From Rhynchosporium graminicola (Eukaryota > Ascomycota > Leotiomycetes > Helotiales > Ploettnerulaceae), in contig FJUW01000041.1 of the NCBI GenBank assembly GCA_900074885.1, positions 62,001 to 126,000 of the forward strand: a stretch of 64,000 bases of DNA, given 5' to 3'. A program made the translations under genes and the position numbers. Below, piece after piece: positions 12,686 through 23,492 of the stretch. The notes beneath the pieces are model-generated. The model did not search any database. It was not told where the DNA came from and saw nothing but the letters and a program-made list of their open reading frames with translations. Positions within the stretch are counted from its first letter, which is position 1, and every line of letters starts with the position of its first letter.

Positions 12686-12887
12686 TATAATAATATAAGA
12701 CTTAAGGTAGTATATAAGTAAGAATAAATAAGTAGGGAGGCTAAGAGCGATCTTATATAGTCTAGTATAAAGGAAACAGAAAGATATAGAGCTCTGAAGG
12801 AGTCTGCACCTTTTATATATATAAGGAGGGTATACCTAAGGCACCGATACTGGCCCGTATCTGCCACGTATACTATGCGCCGTCACA
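12686..12887 (-). repeat. 202-bp LTR (right; 5' LTR of A')
   Basis: This copy has the best-preserved end (GCGCCGTCACA), while its start is mutated to TATAATAATATAAGAC. The GTAAG duplication follows at 12888-12892. Confidence 0.85.
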
Positions 12888-12924
12888 GTAAGCTATCTCC
12901 GGCTATCTTGATCTTTTTATTTAA

Positions 12925-13193
12925 TATAACGATATAAGACTTATAGTAGTATACGAGTAAGAATAAAATAAGTAGGGAAGCTAAGAGCGATCTTATATAG
13001 TCTACTACTAAGGAAATAAAAAGATAAGGAAGGAAGAAGAAGAGAGATAGAGTATAAGGCACCTTATATATATATACTAGTACTAGTCCGATACTATACC
13101 GAGTCGGACACTAGTTCTGCCGGGATACCTATGAACTTAGGCTCTAGTATCTATCCTTCTTCTCATGTGATATTCAGGTGAGCTATCGTCACA
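12925..13193 (-). repeat. 269-bp LTR of Gypsy B (5' LTR)
   Basis: It starts TATAACGATATAAGAC and shares about 100 bp with the 202-bp LTR family (AGTAAGAATAAA, AAGCTAAGAGCGATC). It then diverges into a longer segment ending ATCGTCACA. The DNA to its left (12893-12924) resembles the leader of element A' and continues the Gypsy B block at 10686 once the A' insertion is removed, which ties this LTR to Gypsy B. A truncated copy lies at 14951-15119. Confidence 0.7.
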
Positions 13194-14624
13194 ATTAGCT
13201 TCTCGTAAGAAATATTAAGTATAAAGGGATATAGGAAAATATATAAGGTATAGCTCTAGTAAGTATTAGATAAGCTAATACTACTATTAAGCTTTACGTA
13301 GTCGATTATTATTAGTATCCTCTAACTCTTCTATAGAGTAGGATAATACGAAGAGAAAGACAGTAGTTCGCGTAAGTACTATAAAGATATCGGATATAGT
13401 AAAGCCGAGTAAGCTTTTACTTCGAGATAATAGCTATAGAATAATTTTTAGAGAAGGATTAGTTTAAAAAGAGAAGTAATATAACGAGTTATACCCGGGA
13501 TAATACTCGACGCTAAGTATCTCGCTGACTAATACTACTAAAGCACTAGTAATAATAGTACTATATTCTCCCCTTTTCTATTAAGGAAGAATTCTCCTCT
13601 ACTCTTTAGCTAATTCTTCCTATTAATTAAAGATACTATTTATACTATACGTATAATTTGCAATCGCCCCGTGATAATACTATTAGAAGTACTACTAGCC
13701 CTGAAGATATACGCTAAACTAGTTAACTTACTTATAGAGTATAATATAGAGGAACTACTAGATTATTAGTATAAAAGAGATATTATTAGATACTTAGTAA
13801 AGTAGAAGAATTACTTATATTCAGAGAATATATAGGAACTTAGATTAAGCTTATATTACTTAATACTACTAGCTAATTTCTATTAATAAAACCTAGATCT
13901 ACTTAGAGCAGGTCTATAAAGTCGAAAGAAAAGTCGACTATTAAGTTAAGTAAAGGGTCGATAGGGATATTAGAACTAGAGAGTTCCGCGATTACTAACT
14001 TAGTATCTTTAAGCGCTCTTTCTCTTTTCTATTTCTCTTTTTCTTCTTTCTCTAAAGATTTAAGAGTATCGAGCTTAGCTATTAAATTTAAACTAGTAGT
14101 AATTATCTTTTATTACCTTTTATATAAGAAATATTTCTATTTCTTTAATCTTATAATCTATATATAAAACTTAGCTAGTACTAAATCTTCTCTATCTTCT
14201 AGTCTCTCGATTTAGAAGTCTAGACTCTCTTATTCGGAAGCTATAAGTATCCGGTTCCTTATACGAATATTATAAGATTTATTTAATTAAGCGTAATAAT
14301 TATATTTAGTTAATTTAAGATCATGAGATAATATATATTCTTTATATTTCGCCTTTTTATATCTAGTATATAATATTATAATTTTATTACTTAATCTTAT
14401 TTATATTCTAAGTATAATATAATTAACTTATTTAGTTAAGCGTTCGGGAGGTATAATAAAAGGAGGAGATAGCTATAGGTAGTTATCGATATTTCCTTAG
14501 GTATACTTAAGCGTAAGGATACGCTAAGATAGAAGGGAGATAGTAGTACGAACTAGTATAATCCTTAGTACTAAAGAGTTAATACTATTAGAACTTATAT
14601 AGTTATACTATAGACGACTTAGGA
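13194..14624. other. AT-rich degenerate repeat DNA, including the chromodomain relic
   Basis: No open frame longer than about 60 codons exists here, and the base pattern is RIP-like. Apart from the plus-strand chromodomain reading at 13734-13917 I recognise nothing. A pyrimidine-rich stretch (CTTTCTCTTTTCTATTTC) lies around 14020-14065. Confidence 0.6.
13734..13917 (+). pseudogene. Chromodomain relic of a chromovirus-type Gypsy integrase
   Basis: A plus-strand frame starting at 13734 reads IEYNIEELLDY, then YLVK*KNY, then ENI*EL and LLANFY. This follows the chromodomain pattern EEILD...YLVKWKGY...ENTWEP...LLxEFHRR at the end of chromovirus integrases. Both Trp codons appear as TAG, as expected for TGG-to-TAG changes. 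It is on the opposite strand to Gypsy B, so it belongs to another element. No LTR could be assigned to it. Confidence 0.65.
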
Positions 14625-14724
14625 TCACGTGATATACTAGACTACTAGATAGGTCGCGAGAGCTTACGCGCTAATCACCTGATATACTAGACTACTAGAT
14701 AATTCGCAAGAGCTTACGCGCTCT
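14625..14724. repeat. 50-bp tandem duplication
   Basis: Two consecutive 50-bp units start at 14625 (TCACGTGATATACTAGAC) and 14675 (TCACCTGATATACTAGAC). They differ at about seven positions, chiefly within AGGTCGCGAG versus AATTCGCAAG. They lie in transposon-derived DNA; no function is assigned. Confidence 0.85.
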
Positions 14725-14950
14725 ATAAGATAATCTTATATAGCTAGTATAAGAGAATGAAAATTCTATATAAGACTAGTACTTATATTATTAGATAGAT
14801 GCTTTATACTTAGATTCATATAGTAATTAATACCTGCTTATAATATCATAATTCTAATTAAGAACCGAACTTCTTATTTATCTTACTTATAGCTGATATT
14901 AACTGACGAGCCTGTATACCGCGTACTAGTCAGAACCAGGAACGTTATAA

Positions 14951-15171
14951 TAAGGAAGGAAGAAGAAGAGAGATAGAGTATAAGGCACCTTATTTATATA
15001 TACTAGTACTAGTCTAATACTATATCGAGTCGGCTACTAGTTATGCCGGGATACCTGAGAACTTGGGCCCCGGTACCTATCTTTCTCCTTATATGACCTT
15101 CAGGTAAGCTATCGTTATATTATTATTCGTTCTATCTACTTATATATTACCTTAAGTCTTATGTAATTATA
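14951..15171. repeat. Fragments of the B-type LTR, one direct and one inverted
   Basis: 14951-15119 matches the right-hand part of the LTR at 12925-13193 (from AAGGAAGGAAGAAGAAGAG to ATCGTTATA) in the same orientation. 15120-15171 reads as the reverse complement of the left end of the same LTR family (inverse of CATAAGACTTAAGGTA). Two partial copies therefore abut head to head. Confidence 0.65.
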
Positions 15172-16000
15172 ACTTAGACGTTTCTAGTAACTAAGATTAA
15201 GATAATATAACTTTATAGAAGTATAAGAAGATATAATATAATAAGAGTAAATAATAAATAAGCTTTAGTAAAGAGAATAAATAGATTAAGATATTCTTTA
15301 ATATAAGAATAGTAAAGTTAAGTTATTCTATATTCTAAGAGTCTCCAAGATATAAAGCTACTATTATTTTCTATTATTTTCTATACTAATATATAATAAG
15401 AACTTAGTAAAGTCTATCTCTTTTAATAAATAGAAAAAAGAAATTTATAATATAGTTCTTTTTTATAAAGTTATTATTTCTATTATATAACTTAATAATC
15501 TACTAAGGCTTAATCTTAGGAATACAGCTTTAAAAAGCTATTCAGAATATTCCTAATTATTAGAAGTTCTATTAATATTATCTAAGTAGTAATTATAAGA
15601 GAATAATCTATCTAGAAGATAATATTAATAGAGTATTTTAGTACTCTTATTATAAGACAAGTTTATCTTATATATATTAATATAAATTTCAGATAAGATA
15701 TTCGATTATTAACGTATATTATATAGCGCGCCCTTTATATATATTATTCTAAGTCTGTAATATCTTCTATATTATCTAGGCCTTATAAGTCGAAATTATA
15801 TTCTATATTACTATTCTGAATATCGTATAGTATATATGAATAGAAAAGTAACTTAGTAGATTTATCATAAGACTATAAAATAAAGCTTTTCTACTAATAT
15901 GAATATATATTATAATCTTTTTATTATAATCCTTTAAAGAGAAAATAATAGAGATATGAGTTCCGGCTTTTTAGCTTAAGCGAACCTTTACTAGGCTGGG
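15172..16000. other. Very AT-rich gene-free DNA at the edge of the repeat block
   Basis: The composition is mostly A/T with no long frame. The RIP-like pattern ends abruptly near 15,950-15,990, where normal base composition begins. I see no terminal repeat marking that edge. Confidence 0.6.
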
Positions 16001-16583
16001 TCGTTACTTGAGAATCTGGCATTTTAAGGGTTCCCTCGATATGCTCATGATAGTCTGATACTACTAGAGCAGAATCGAGGTCCAGAACTGGGTGAGGGGC
16101 TAGGAAGCAGTAACATCTTTCAAGTCACGTTTCAGTTCGATTGGCATAGGGTTATTATTCATTTTTCATTTTCATTCAAAGCAGTACACTAACGACAATC
16201 CGGGTATCTATCTATCTTCCATATGCACGTTATCATTCAACCAATTCGCAAGCAAAATTTGCCATCGATCCATCCCTTCATACTATCCAGCCCCTCCATA
16301 TATCTCGACTATGCGCTAAGTCTCAATCATACCACTCCCAGTAGAGTGTTGGAGAAGCCAAACCATCATTCCATTCCATTAGAACAATCATGCCCTAGAA
16401 GACAAAATGGCAGAAGAAAATTGAAAATTGTGAGAACCATTAGCCCCCCGAGTCTATGTAGGCCGTGAAGTGGACTGATATCCATTTCCCATTCTCGTAC
16501 TTTTGAATTGGGTACATTTCGCTCATGTTTATACAGTAGTGTGCGTGTGAAATAAGAATATGCGCGCCGGATTGGCCATTAGA

Positions 16584-19317
16584 TTAGTAGTAGACCTTTG
16601 GAGTCCAAAGAGGTGGTCGAGCGCCCTCAGTGTCCCAGACCAGCTTGTTCTTAGCATCCAAAATGCAACCTTCGTCGGTGATGTGGATGACCTTGGAAGT
16701 GTGCGAGACCTCTTGTCTAGAGATTCCGACGTCGTCTCTTGGGATCCAGAGGAGTGGAGTTGGAGAAGTGACTGAAGGTGGGTAGTAGGCGTCTCTAGCT
16801 GTGGCCTCCTCGTACATGCTATCGGCATCGAGAAGACCGTGGGGTACAAGACTACGGAGAGTGGCGTAGTCGGAGTAGATGTGGGGTTTCAAAAATTTGG
16901 TGATGAAGTTTGGCTTCTTCTGTGGAACAGCTGTGGAGGTGGTCTCGCCGCTGCCATTCTTCTCCTTGATAGCCGAGTCGTTTGTTGCTGCCTCAAGGGA
17001 GCCTCGGAAAGACTCTTCATCGGCGTCCAAAGACTTTGGTAGATTGTATAGAAGAGGGTCGAGAGCGGCGTTCATGGAGAAGTGGACAAGGACCGTGAAG
17101 ACGAGGAAGACGATCATAAGAATCAATGGACCAATTGTAGTGGCGATGGCAAACAGACCTATGAGGCAAATTTCGGCGAGGTAAACTCCGGTGAGAAGCT
17201 GCTGAAGAGCGCGAGGGTATATGAGACCCTTCGTATCGATCTGGGAGTCTGTGACGAAGAGGATGTTATATCTATAGGCAAGGTAGAAGAGTGACATTCC
17301 AATGGTGGCGAATCCCAAGACAAGTGGTGCGATACACGAGTAGGTGATTCCGATGACGGCAATATTGGTGAAAACAGGGAGCGTGCTTCCCCATGAGATG
17401 GCGCTCAAAGTAGACCACTTGTTGTACATCTTTCTGGGTGTTGAAGCGAGGAATTTGTAGATCAAAGTGAAGATTACAAATCCGACAACTTGAGACAAAA
17501 CTCCAGCGGCGACGGTCAGACCTTGCACGACAAAGTACGATATGTAGAAGTTGGAGACTGTTGGAAGACGGGTTGCGAGTAGACCTGTAATGCTGGTTGG
17601 GTCCTTGATGAGATCCTTAAGAACAGACGAAGCTCCTGAGGCAACAGTAACAACCAAGAAAACTTGCACGACCTGGAACACGAAGTAGGCATTTTGTGTG
17701 AAGAGCTCGACACGGGCAGTGGATGGCTCTCCGGCTTGCTTGGCACAAACTGAAGAAAATTAGTAATGAGTCGAAGGGGAAAACCTGTTGATACTTACGT
17801 CGCATGATGACAGGGACCAGGGACATGAGAATTGCGAGGGCAACGGATGGCAAAAGACCGCTGATGACACCCAGAATAGATTTTGGGATCTTGTTCAACC
17901 ACGCGAGCCAAGAGTAGCTGGTCAGGTACTGGATATTAGAGACAAGACCGACGAATGCGACGGGTATGGCCCAGAAGACGATCAATGCTGTAACAAACCC
18001 CAGTACGGCGATTCTTCGCATGATGCGAGCAGACCAAGTGAATTTCTGAGACTTCCAGACAACTTCGTTGGGGTTGACGCCGATATATCTGGGGGACATG
18101 TGAAGAGCTTGGTGATGGCTCAAGGCCTGGAAAGCAGCCTGAGCATCGGATTGATGCATGAACTCAATGAAGACACCTCCGACCTTGTCAGTCTCGCCAG
18201 CAAGGTATGAAGCTTGTGCAGCCTCGACTTCAGGGATGAGAACCTCCAAGCGGGCACGGCACCAGTCAATACTGTCAACCTTCTTTCCGATCAAACCGAA
18301 TTTGCCCAGCTTGTGTGTTGGTCTCTTCTTGAGTGGGATCCATCGAGCAGCCAAAGAACCGGACTCGGCGTCACCCTCGCCAATAGGTGGTTGCTCCACA
18401 CTAGCTCCGTTTTTGGTAGCCTTGATGCGCTCACCGTTGGCCAACTTGATCAACTTGACTTCAGCAGCCTCCAATTGGTGTGCAACCTTATCACGTTCCT
18501 CAACTAGCTCATCGACAAGAGTTGTGTCGCCAGTAATCCAGATTCTTTTAACAGAATCACCAAAAACCTTGCGGAGTCTACCCTCATCGAGATACGGCTT
18601 GGGAACTGATGTGAAGAGTACGGTACGGGAAGAGATACGGTTGGCGTATACTGGTGAGAGAAGGAAGGCCTGGCGCAGGTTGATGTAGAAGATGCTCTCT
18701 CGGATGACCAGAAAGAGTACGAAGCCGAAGAAGATCCACCCACAGAAGCAATGAGCATAGTAACGGTACTTGGCGTTGTGCCCGTTCTTGTCAATATGGC
18801 TCATGGAAAGCAAGTCCAATTGACCACCGGGGCCTCCTCCTGTGATGTTGACTGGGAACAGGCTAGAGGGCGTCAATGATCGGTCCAGTTTTGCGGTCAC
18901 AATGTGACAGAAGGCTACTTACACTGGCATGGTAATACAAGCACCGACGAACATAATGACCACAGTCATGCGGAGGAAGCGCAGGAAGAGGTAGGCATCG
19001 AGAGATTGGTGCTGAAGAGCATATGTATCAGGGATTTTCCAGAAGGGACCAATCCAATTGAACAATCCTGACGGGAGTGGTGCAGAACGCTCCCTGTTAT
19101 TTGTCAGTGCTAGTCAAGAGAGAAGGGTCGCGACAACGGCATACTCATCGCGCAAGGTACCTAGATAGGTTCTAGGAGCATAGAATCGGCGCTGGGACTT
19201 TCGTAGGAGCAGGAAGATGGTGAAGTAGACTCCAGCAACCAAAGCTGTGGGGGCAAGGGTCGCAACCAAGCCCGATAAGGAGACATTTGGCTGATTCTTA
19301 TCTGGAGCATCTGCCAT
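16584..19317 (-). CDS. CSC1/OSCA-like calcium-permeable osmosensitive channel (RSN1/DUF221 family)
   Basis: The model has four exons: 19317-19145, 19093-18923, 18862-17799 and 17749-16584, encoding 857 aa. Introns are 49-60 nt with GTAAGT/GTATGC donors. The family forms dimeric, mechanically or osmotically gated cation channels in fungal membranes. The architecture fits: an N-terminal membrane segment (about residues 15-38, ALVAGVYFTIFLLL), a second membrane region ending in the FPVNITGGG loop, a soluble RRM-like PHM7 domain (about 190-375, starting TVLFTSVP), then a C-terminal multi-helix channel region (about 390-740) and a polar tail. Length is typical. The ATG at 19317 opens directly on the first helix. 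Assignment to a particular paralogue is not possible by eye. Confidence 0.9.
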
Positions 19318-20560
19318 GATTGAGCAGTGAGTGATGCCTTTGCAGCAGATGATGCAGTGAGAGTCCGGGAGGTAGCTGTGGGGGTGGTATGAGTGTTGTT
19401 ATTAAGTAGTTGTCGACGACAACTCCGGCGGCTTAAGAGGAGAAGGTCGAGTTGGAAGGTTGAAGCCGTCGCCAGGTGAGCACAGCGCGGAGATAGATAT
19501 AGAGAGACTCTAATGAAGTTGCGACGGGCGAGCGTATGGCAAGAAAGAGGAAAGGCAAGGAAGGAACCTAGGTGTAGGTAGGTAGAAAGGGTCGTGTGGT
19601 CCGTGCCAGGCTGGTATATAGTAGCACAACCCAACACAACACAATACAAACAAACACTGAAGCGACAGGGAGGGGAGCAGTAGGAGAAGCGCGCGCGCAA
19701 GCAATCAGGAAACTGATCTGATGAATGAATGGATGACGACGTAACTTCTCTGCTCGAGCTCGATGGTTCCTCAGATCAAGACTTGGTTGGAGGGAGCGTC
19801 GAGTGCTGAATGATAATCGGCGTGTCTTCTATACATTAAGAATGGAGTACCGTATTACGGAGAGAGAGAAACGAAAAGGGTTGTAGTATGATATAGTTAC
19901 CTAGGTACCGGTTGAACAGTTTGGAAAGAATTGACCTTGGTGAGGAAAGCAAAAAGCAAAACAAGATTACGGACGGAGCAAGGGGATCCTCGCTGAGAAA
20001 TGCCAACCTTTTTCTTTAGAAAGAAACCCCTCAAAGATAGGTAGGTAAGGATCATTGTTCCGTCAAGGCGTTGAACGACTGGAGTGAGCTTGCGATCGAT
20101 GCACACACAGATGCACAGATGCACACATCACGTACAGCTACTTCGTAGCTAACTAGCTGTCTGTATATCGCAGTCCCTTGAACATCCGCAGTGGTACAGC
20201 AGCACAGAACAGCCAGAACGGCATGGTATAACTTTGGACGTGACCTGCATGTATGTCGAAGATCCATAGGAGGAGTGGAGTCCGAGACAGAGCATCGAGC
20301 TTCTAGACTTGGCTAGACCCGTTCGTTGTCTTCAACAAAGAGCGACCGCAGCAGCTGAAGCCGATGAAGCTATCACCACTTCCAAGCAGGGAAGCATGCC
20401 ACTATTTCTCCGTCTCCCATGCAGCGACGTACAGTCGACAGGGAGGAGAGCGCAAAACCCCAGTCTTTCGGCACAATTCCAGATACGCGACTCCCGGTCT
20501 CTGGAGGCTGGAGCTGGTCGCTGGCCTCTTCAGGGATCTTGAATGGCCCGAATGCGTCTG

Positions 20561-20586
20561 TCTGCATCTGCATCTGCATCTGCATC
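20561..20586 (+). repeat. (TGCATC)n hexamer microsatellite
   Basis: There are about four consecutive TGCATC units. The short frames crossing it translate to His/Leu or Met/Gln repeats and are not credible genes. Confidence 0.85.
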
Positions 20587-22965
20587 CGCTGTCGGCCCCC
20601 GGCAAAGCTGAATGGGACGCAGCTGCAAGCCACACGACGAAGTTTCATGTGATGCGCTGGAACATGCGAAATTGCTGCTGCCGGGGGCGCAAGATTTAGC
20701 CTACTAGACCAGTCAGGAATGCTCGCTCATAGCGCTCATAAGACTCCTAGGTACGGGCGCAAGTGTCACTCATCCTGTCCAACTTCGATGTTTTTTGGTG
20801 GAGGCCCAATCTGTTCATTGATTCATTGCCTGAGTTGAGATGGCGTTGATTTGCAAGTGGAGGTTTAATGCAGAGAGGTTGGAATAAGACGGTCACGCCG
20901 TCGTCTTGTCTTTTGAGCCAGTGCGTATTGGCGTGAAACCGGCGTGAACCTTTTTTTTTAGTGCCAGTGCTACTGCTAGCTACCGCTGTCAGAAAACGAC
21001 TTTCAAGTGCGGTACTTCATTGCGGAAGTCGGAAAGTCTTGTACCCCAAAGTCGGGAAATGGCTGCACAAACGGATGTCTAATGTTTATGATCACGAGTG
21101 AATTGAATCAGTTCTTTCAGTACTTTCTCCCTGTACTCGGACTTGTTATCGCGAGGCGGTAAACCTACCATCTGCCCTCAAGCTGTGTTTTTTGTTTGCG
21201 CAGTTGATGATGTAACTCTTTTGCTTCCAATACTGTTTTCTTTTCACTCGGCAGCCTATCGTTTTAGATAAACCTACTACAAGGTATGATGAAGGACATC
21301 TCTCAATTGAACCGAATCGGAGAGAGAGAAAGACTTCCCAATGTATCTGTCAATCATCGAAGCTAGGATGTTCTCATCAGCGTCTTGTGTGGGAGAAGAG
21401 CCGTTTTATTGTGACTTCGCAGAGCATAGCAGGAAGACTTCCTTCGTTTTGATCATTTGAACTAGATGTCGAATAAGACGGAGAAGGGTTGGTCTGGCGA
21501 GACGTGACTACTATACACAGGATAGCCGGCACTAGTTTGTTACGATTCCAACGCTCATTCTGCCCCTCTAGGGATACTGCAAGTACCGACTTTTTATGCT
21601 GCGGATACACTCTTCAAGTCAGGAGACAATAAGTCTTCCCGTCAGAGCTTAGGTATCTAAACTTGCTGGAGTTGATAGGGTAGTCAGATGTGGTGGTTGT
21701 CAGGAAGCTGAATCTTGGTCACGGGTTAAGGAATTTTGCCGTCAAGCTCATATTTAATCATATCCTACCTAATCAGCATTCCTTAAACTATAGGTCTATT
21801 TCTTCGTCTTTTCATAGACTCAATATAACACTATTTGTATTTGCGAAAATGCTACCACGTCGTAGTTTGGCAGGTTTCATGCTAGCTCTATTCCACCTCA
21901 CGATATCACCCCAACACTACCCCGGAGACAGACACAGTGGCACGCGTACTGTATCTTACGGACGTGCGTAAGCTATGTTTGTCCAGATGTCACTCATAGG
22001 GCGAGTTGGTCTCTACTTCCGACAATCCGAATGTACGAAGAGGGAATCAACTAAGAGATAGTAGCAGACCCTGGAAAGTAAGCATACCATCTCGGCCGAT
22101 GGGTGGAATAGCACTTTTTTTTGGCCCTATCGATGTCAAATATTACCAAAGTACAAAGATAATCAGCAAATTCTATGAATTCGGAGACTAAGGTGAAGTA
22201 AATGTATATCTATCCGGCAAGGAATACTCTGGCTCTGCTATAATATTTCGCTTACTTGTTTGTTGTTGGAGCTTCTTATTCGGTTGATTTTTTACAATTT
22301 CTCCATGCTGACTGGTTCAAAATTATAAGCAACCAGTAATGAAGAGTTAAAAAATGCGAGATCTGTGTTCTAAGTTAGGATAGATACCATAGTATTATAT
22401 CGGGGTCCGGGAACTATCCTCTGTTTGCTTTCACCGACCCACTGCGTCGAACCCGCACTTGCATCTGTCCTTCTAATTTGTCAAAGGGTACGAGCTGATC
22501 ACAGTAAGCGGCAATCGCGAGACTATGTACAGGATCAACTAGAATCAAGTCCATATATGTCCTTTCACCTGCCCCGCAAACTCCAATTGTGTAAGGTCAC
22601 TTTCCGAAGGTTAACAGAGACCCGTTGTTGAATGACTTGATACAAGGGTAGCCGTTATACCGACGTTATTCTCGCGCTTCGGCAAAGGAAATACCAGTCT
22701 GCTGATAAGTATGGGAAGATGGTTTGAGTTACTCCGAACAGACTGTCATTCAACTCGGCATAGGCATTCACTGGTATGCATGTTCCGTGTTATATAACTT
22801 TGCACAATGTGTTGTTAAAATAAACACAGACACACGTATCACTAAGGCGGCAAAATTATCCAATGAAGTTTGAAAAGGAGCAATAGCAAGACCTCGTCGA
22901 CGATACAACAGTGAACTTCATCAGTACAGACCGCGAGACCAAAGCTTCCAGTATACGAATGCTAA

Positions 22966-23492
22966 CTACTGTCTATAGCGTGCGAGAACACAACACAAAG
23001 AAAGTATCGCAGAGTAATCTCCTACGCACTCTCCCTGTGAGCTCTCCAAGATCAAGAAGCTATTGTTCATAGTTATTGCGATCTCCTTATGACTTGTATA
23101 AAAGAACAAATCTTCGTCCCAGAGAACGGCAAAATCGATCTGTAGCGCTGGATGATCTCCACAACGCTCGATATCATCAGCGATCTGGCTTTCGCAGAAA
23201 CCTTTCACTGCCTTGAAATTCCAGAGGATAGTATATGGATAACGGCCGTCTTCCAAAATCTGAAGACATCAGTCTCTATACCCGCGATCTGATGGCTTGT
23301 CCCCTCTCGTGATTTACAGTAAAGGCTCTCATGACACTTGTACATTCGAGCGTGCCGCTTCTGAAGAAGCTCAATGATGACTCGCAGAACAAAGATAGCG
23401 AGACAGCTACGTTCAGATACTGATAGGAATGATTTTACCGGGTACTTGCAGATGCAGCTCATTCGTTCAAGAAGTACTTGAATATCTAGCAA
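22966..23492 (-). CDS. Possible hypothetical or decayed gene (two overlapping frames)
   Basis: Two minus-strand frames (23492-23205 and 23256-22966) could be joined around a CTTCAG acceptor near 23260. The second has protein-like composition (ALQIDFAVLWDEDLFFYTS). I could not find a donor giving a continuous frame and recognise no domain. It may be a decayed gene in the gene-poor spacer, or chance. Confidence 0.2.

Larger units (their letters stand above)
10687..12887 (-). mobile_element. Complete 2.2-kb short LTR element A', probably non-autonomous
   Basis: Two 202-bp LTRs (10687-10888, 12686-12887) bound 1,797 bp of internal DNA. GTAAG flanks both ends (10682-10686 and 12888-12892), a clean 5-bp target duplication. 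Next to the left LTR the minus strand carries the polypurine run AGAAGGGGG, fitting a 3' LTR there and minus orientation. The interior is too short for gag-pol, and I see no RT, protease or integrase motif. Its leader next to the 5' LTR resembles that of Gypsy B (12893-12924), so it is probably a deletion derivative mobilised by B-type elements. A Lys/Glu-rich plus-strand reading at about 12005-12135 remains unexplained. Confidence 0.85.
1167..13193 (-). mobile_element. Ty3/Gypsy retrotransposon B, RIP-mutated and interrupted by nested insertions
   Basis: This minus-strand Gypsy element survives as three blocks: 12888-13193 (5' LTR plus leader), 8474-10686 (gag, zinc knuckle, protease) and 1167-2898 (RT and RNase H). 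The blocks are separated by a short LTR element (10687-12887) and a Copia element (2899-8473). Removing the insertions and one copy of each target duplication restores a continuous order of LTR, gag, protease, RT, RNase H. The integrase and 3' LTR are missing because element A (1-1166) cuts the pol frame; they may lie left of the window. All frames carry many stops of the CAG/CAA/TGG-to-TAG/TAA type expected from RIP. Confidence 0.8.

Noticed and set aside
12682..12867. A 61-codon minus-strand frame inside the repeat block
   Set aside because: It lies almost wholly within the 202-bp LTR at 12686-12887; its hydrophobic text comes from AT-rich LTR sequence.
14625..14724. CRISPR-like repeats
   Set aside because: Only two directly adjacent 50-bp units with no spacers, in a eukaryotic repeat block; it is a tandem duplication.
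20309..20699. Several overlapping frames of 77-111 codons on both strands
   Set aside because: They share the same stretch in competing frames, cross the TGCATC microsatellite and show no domain.
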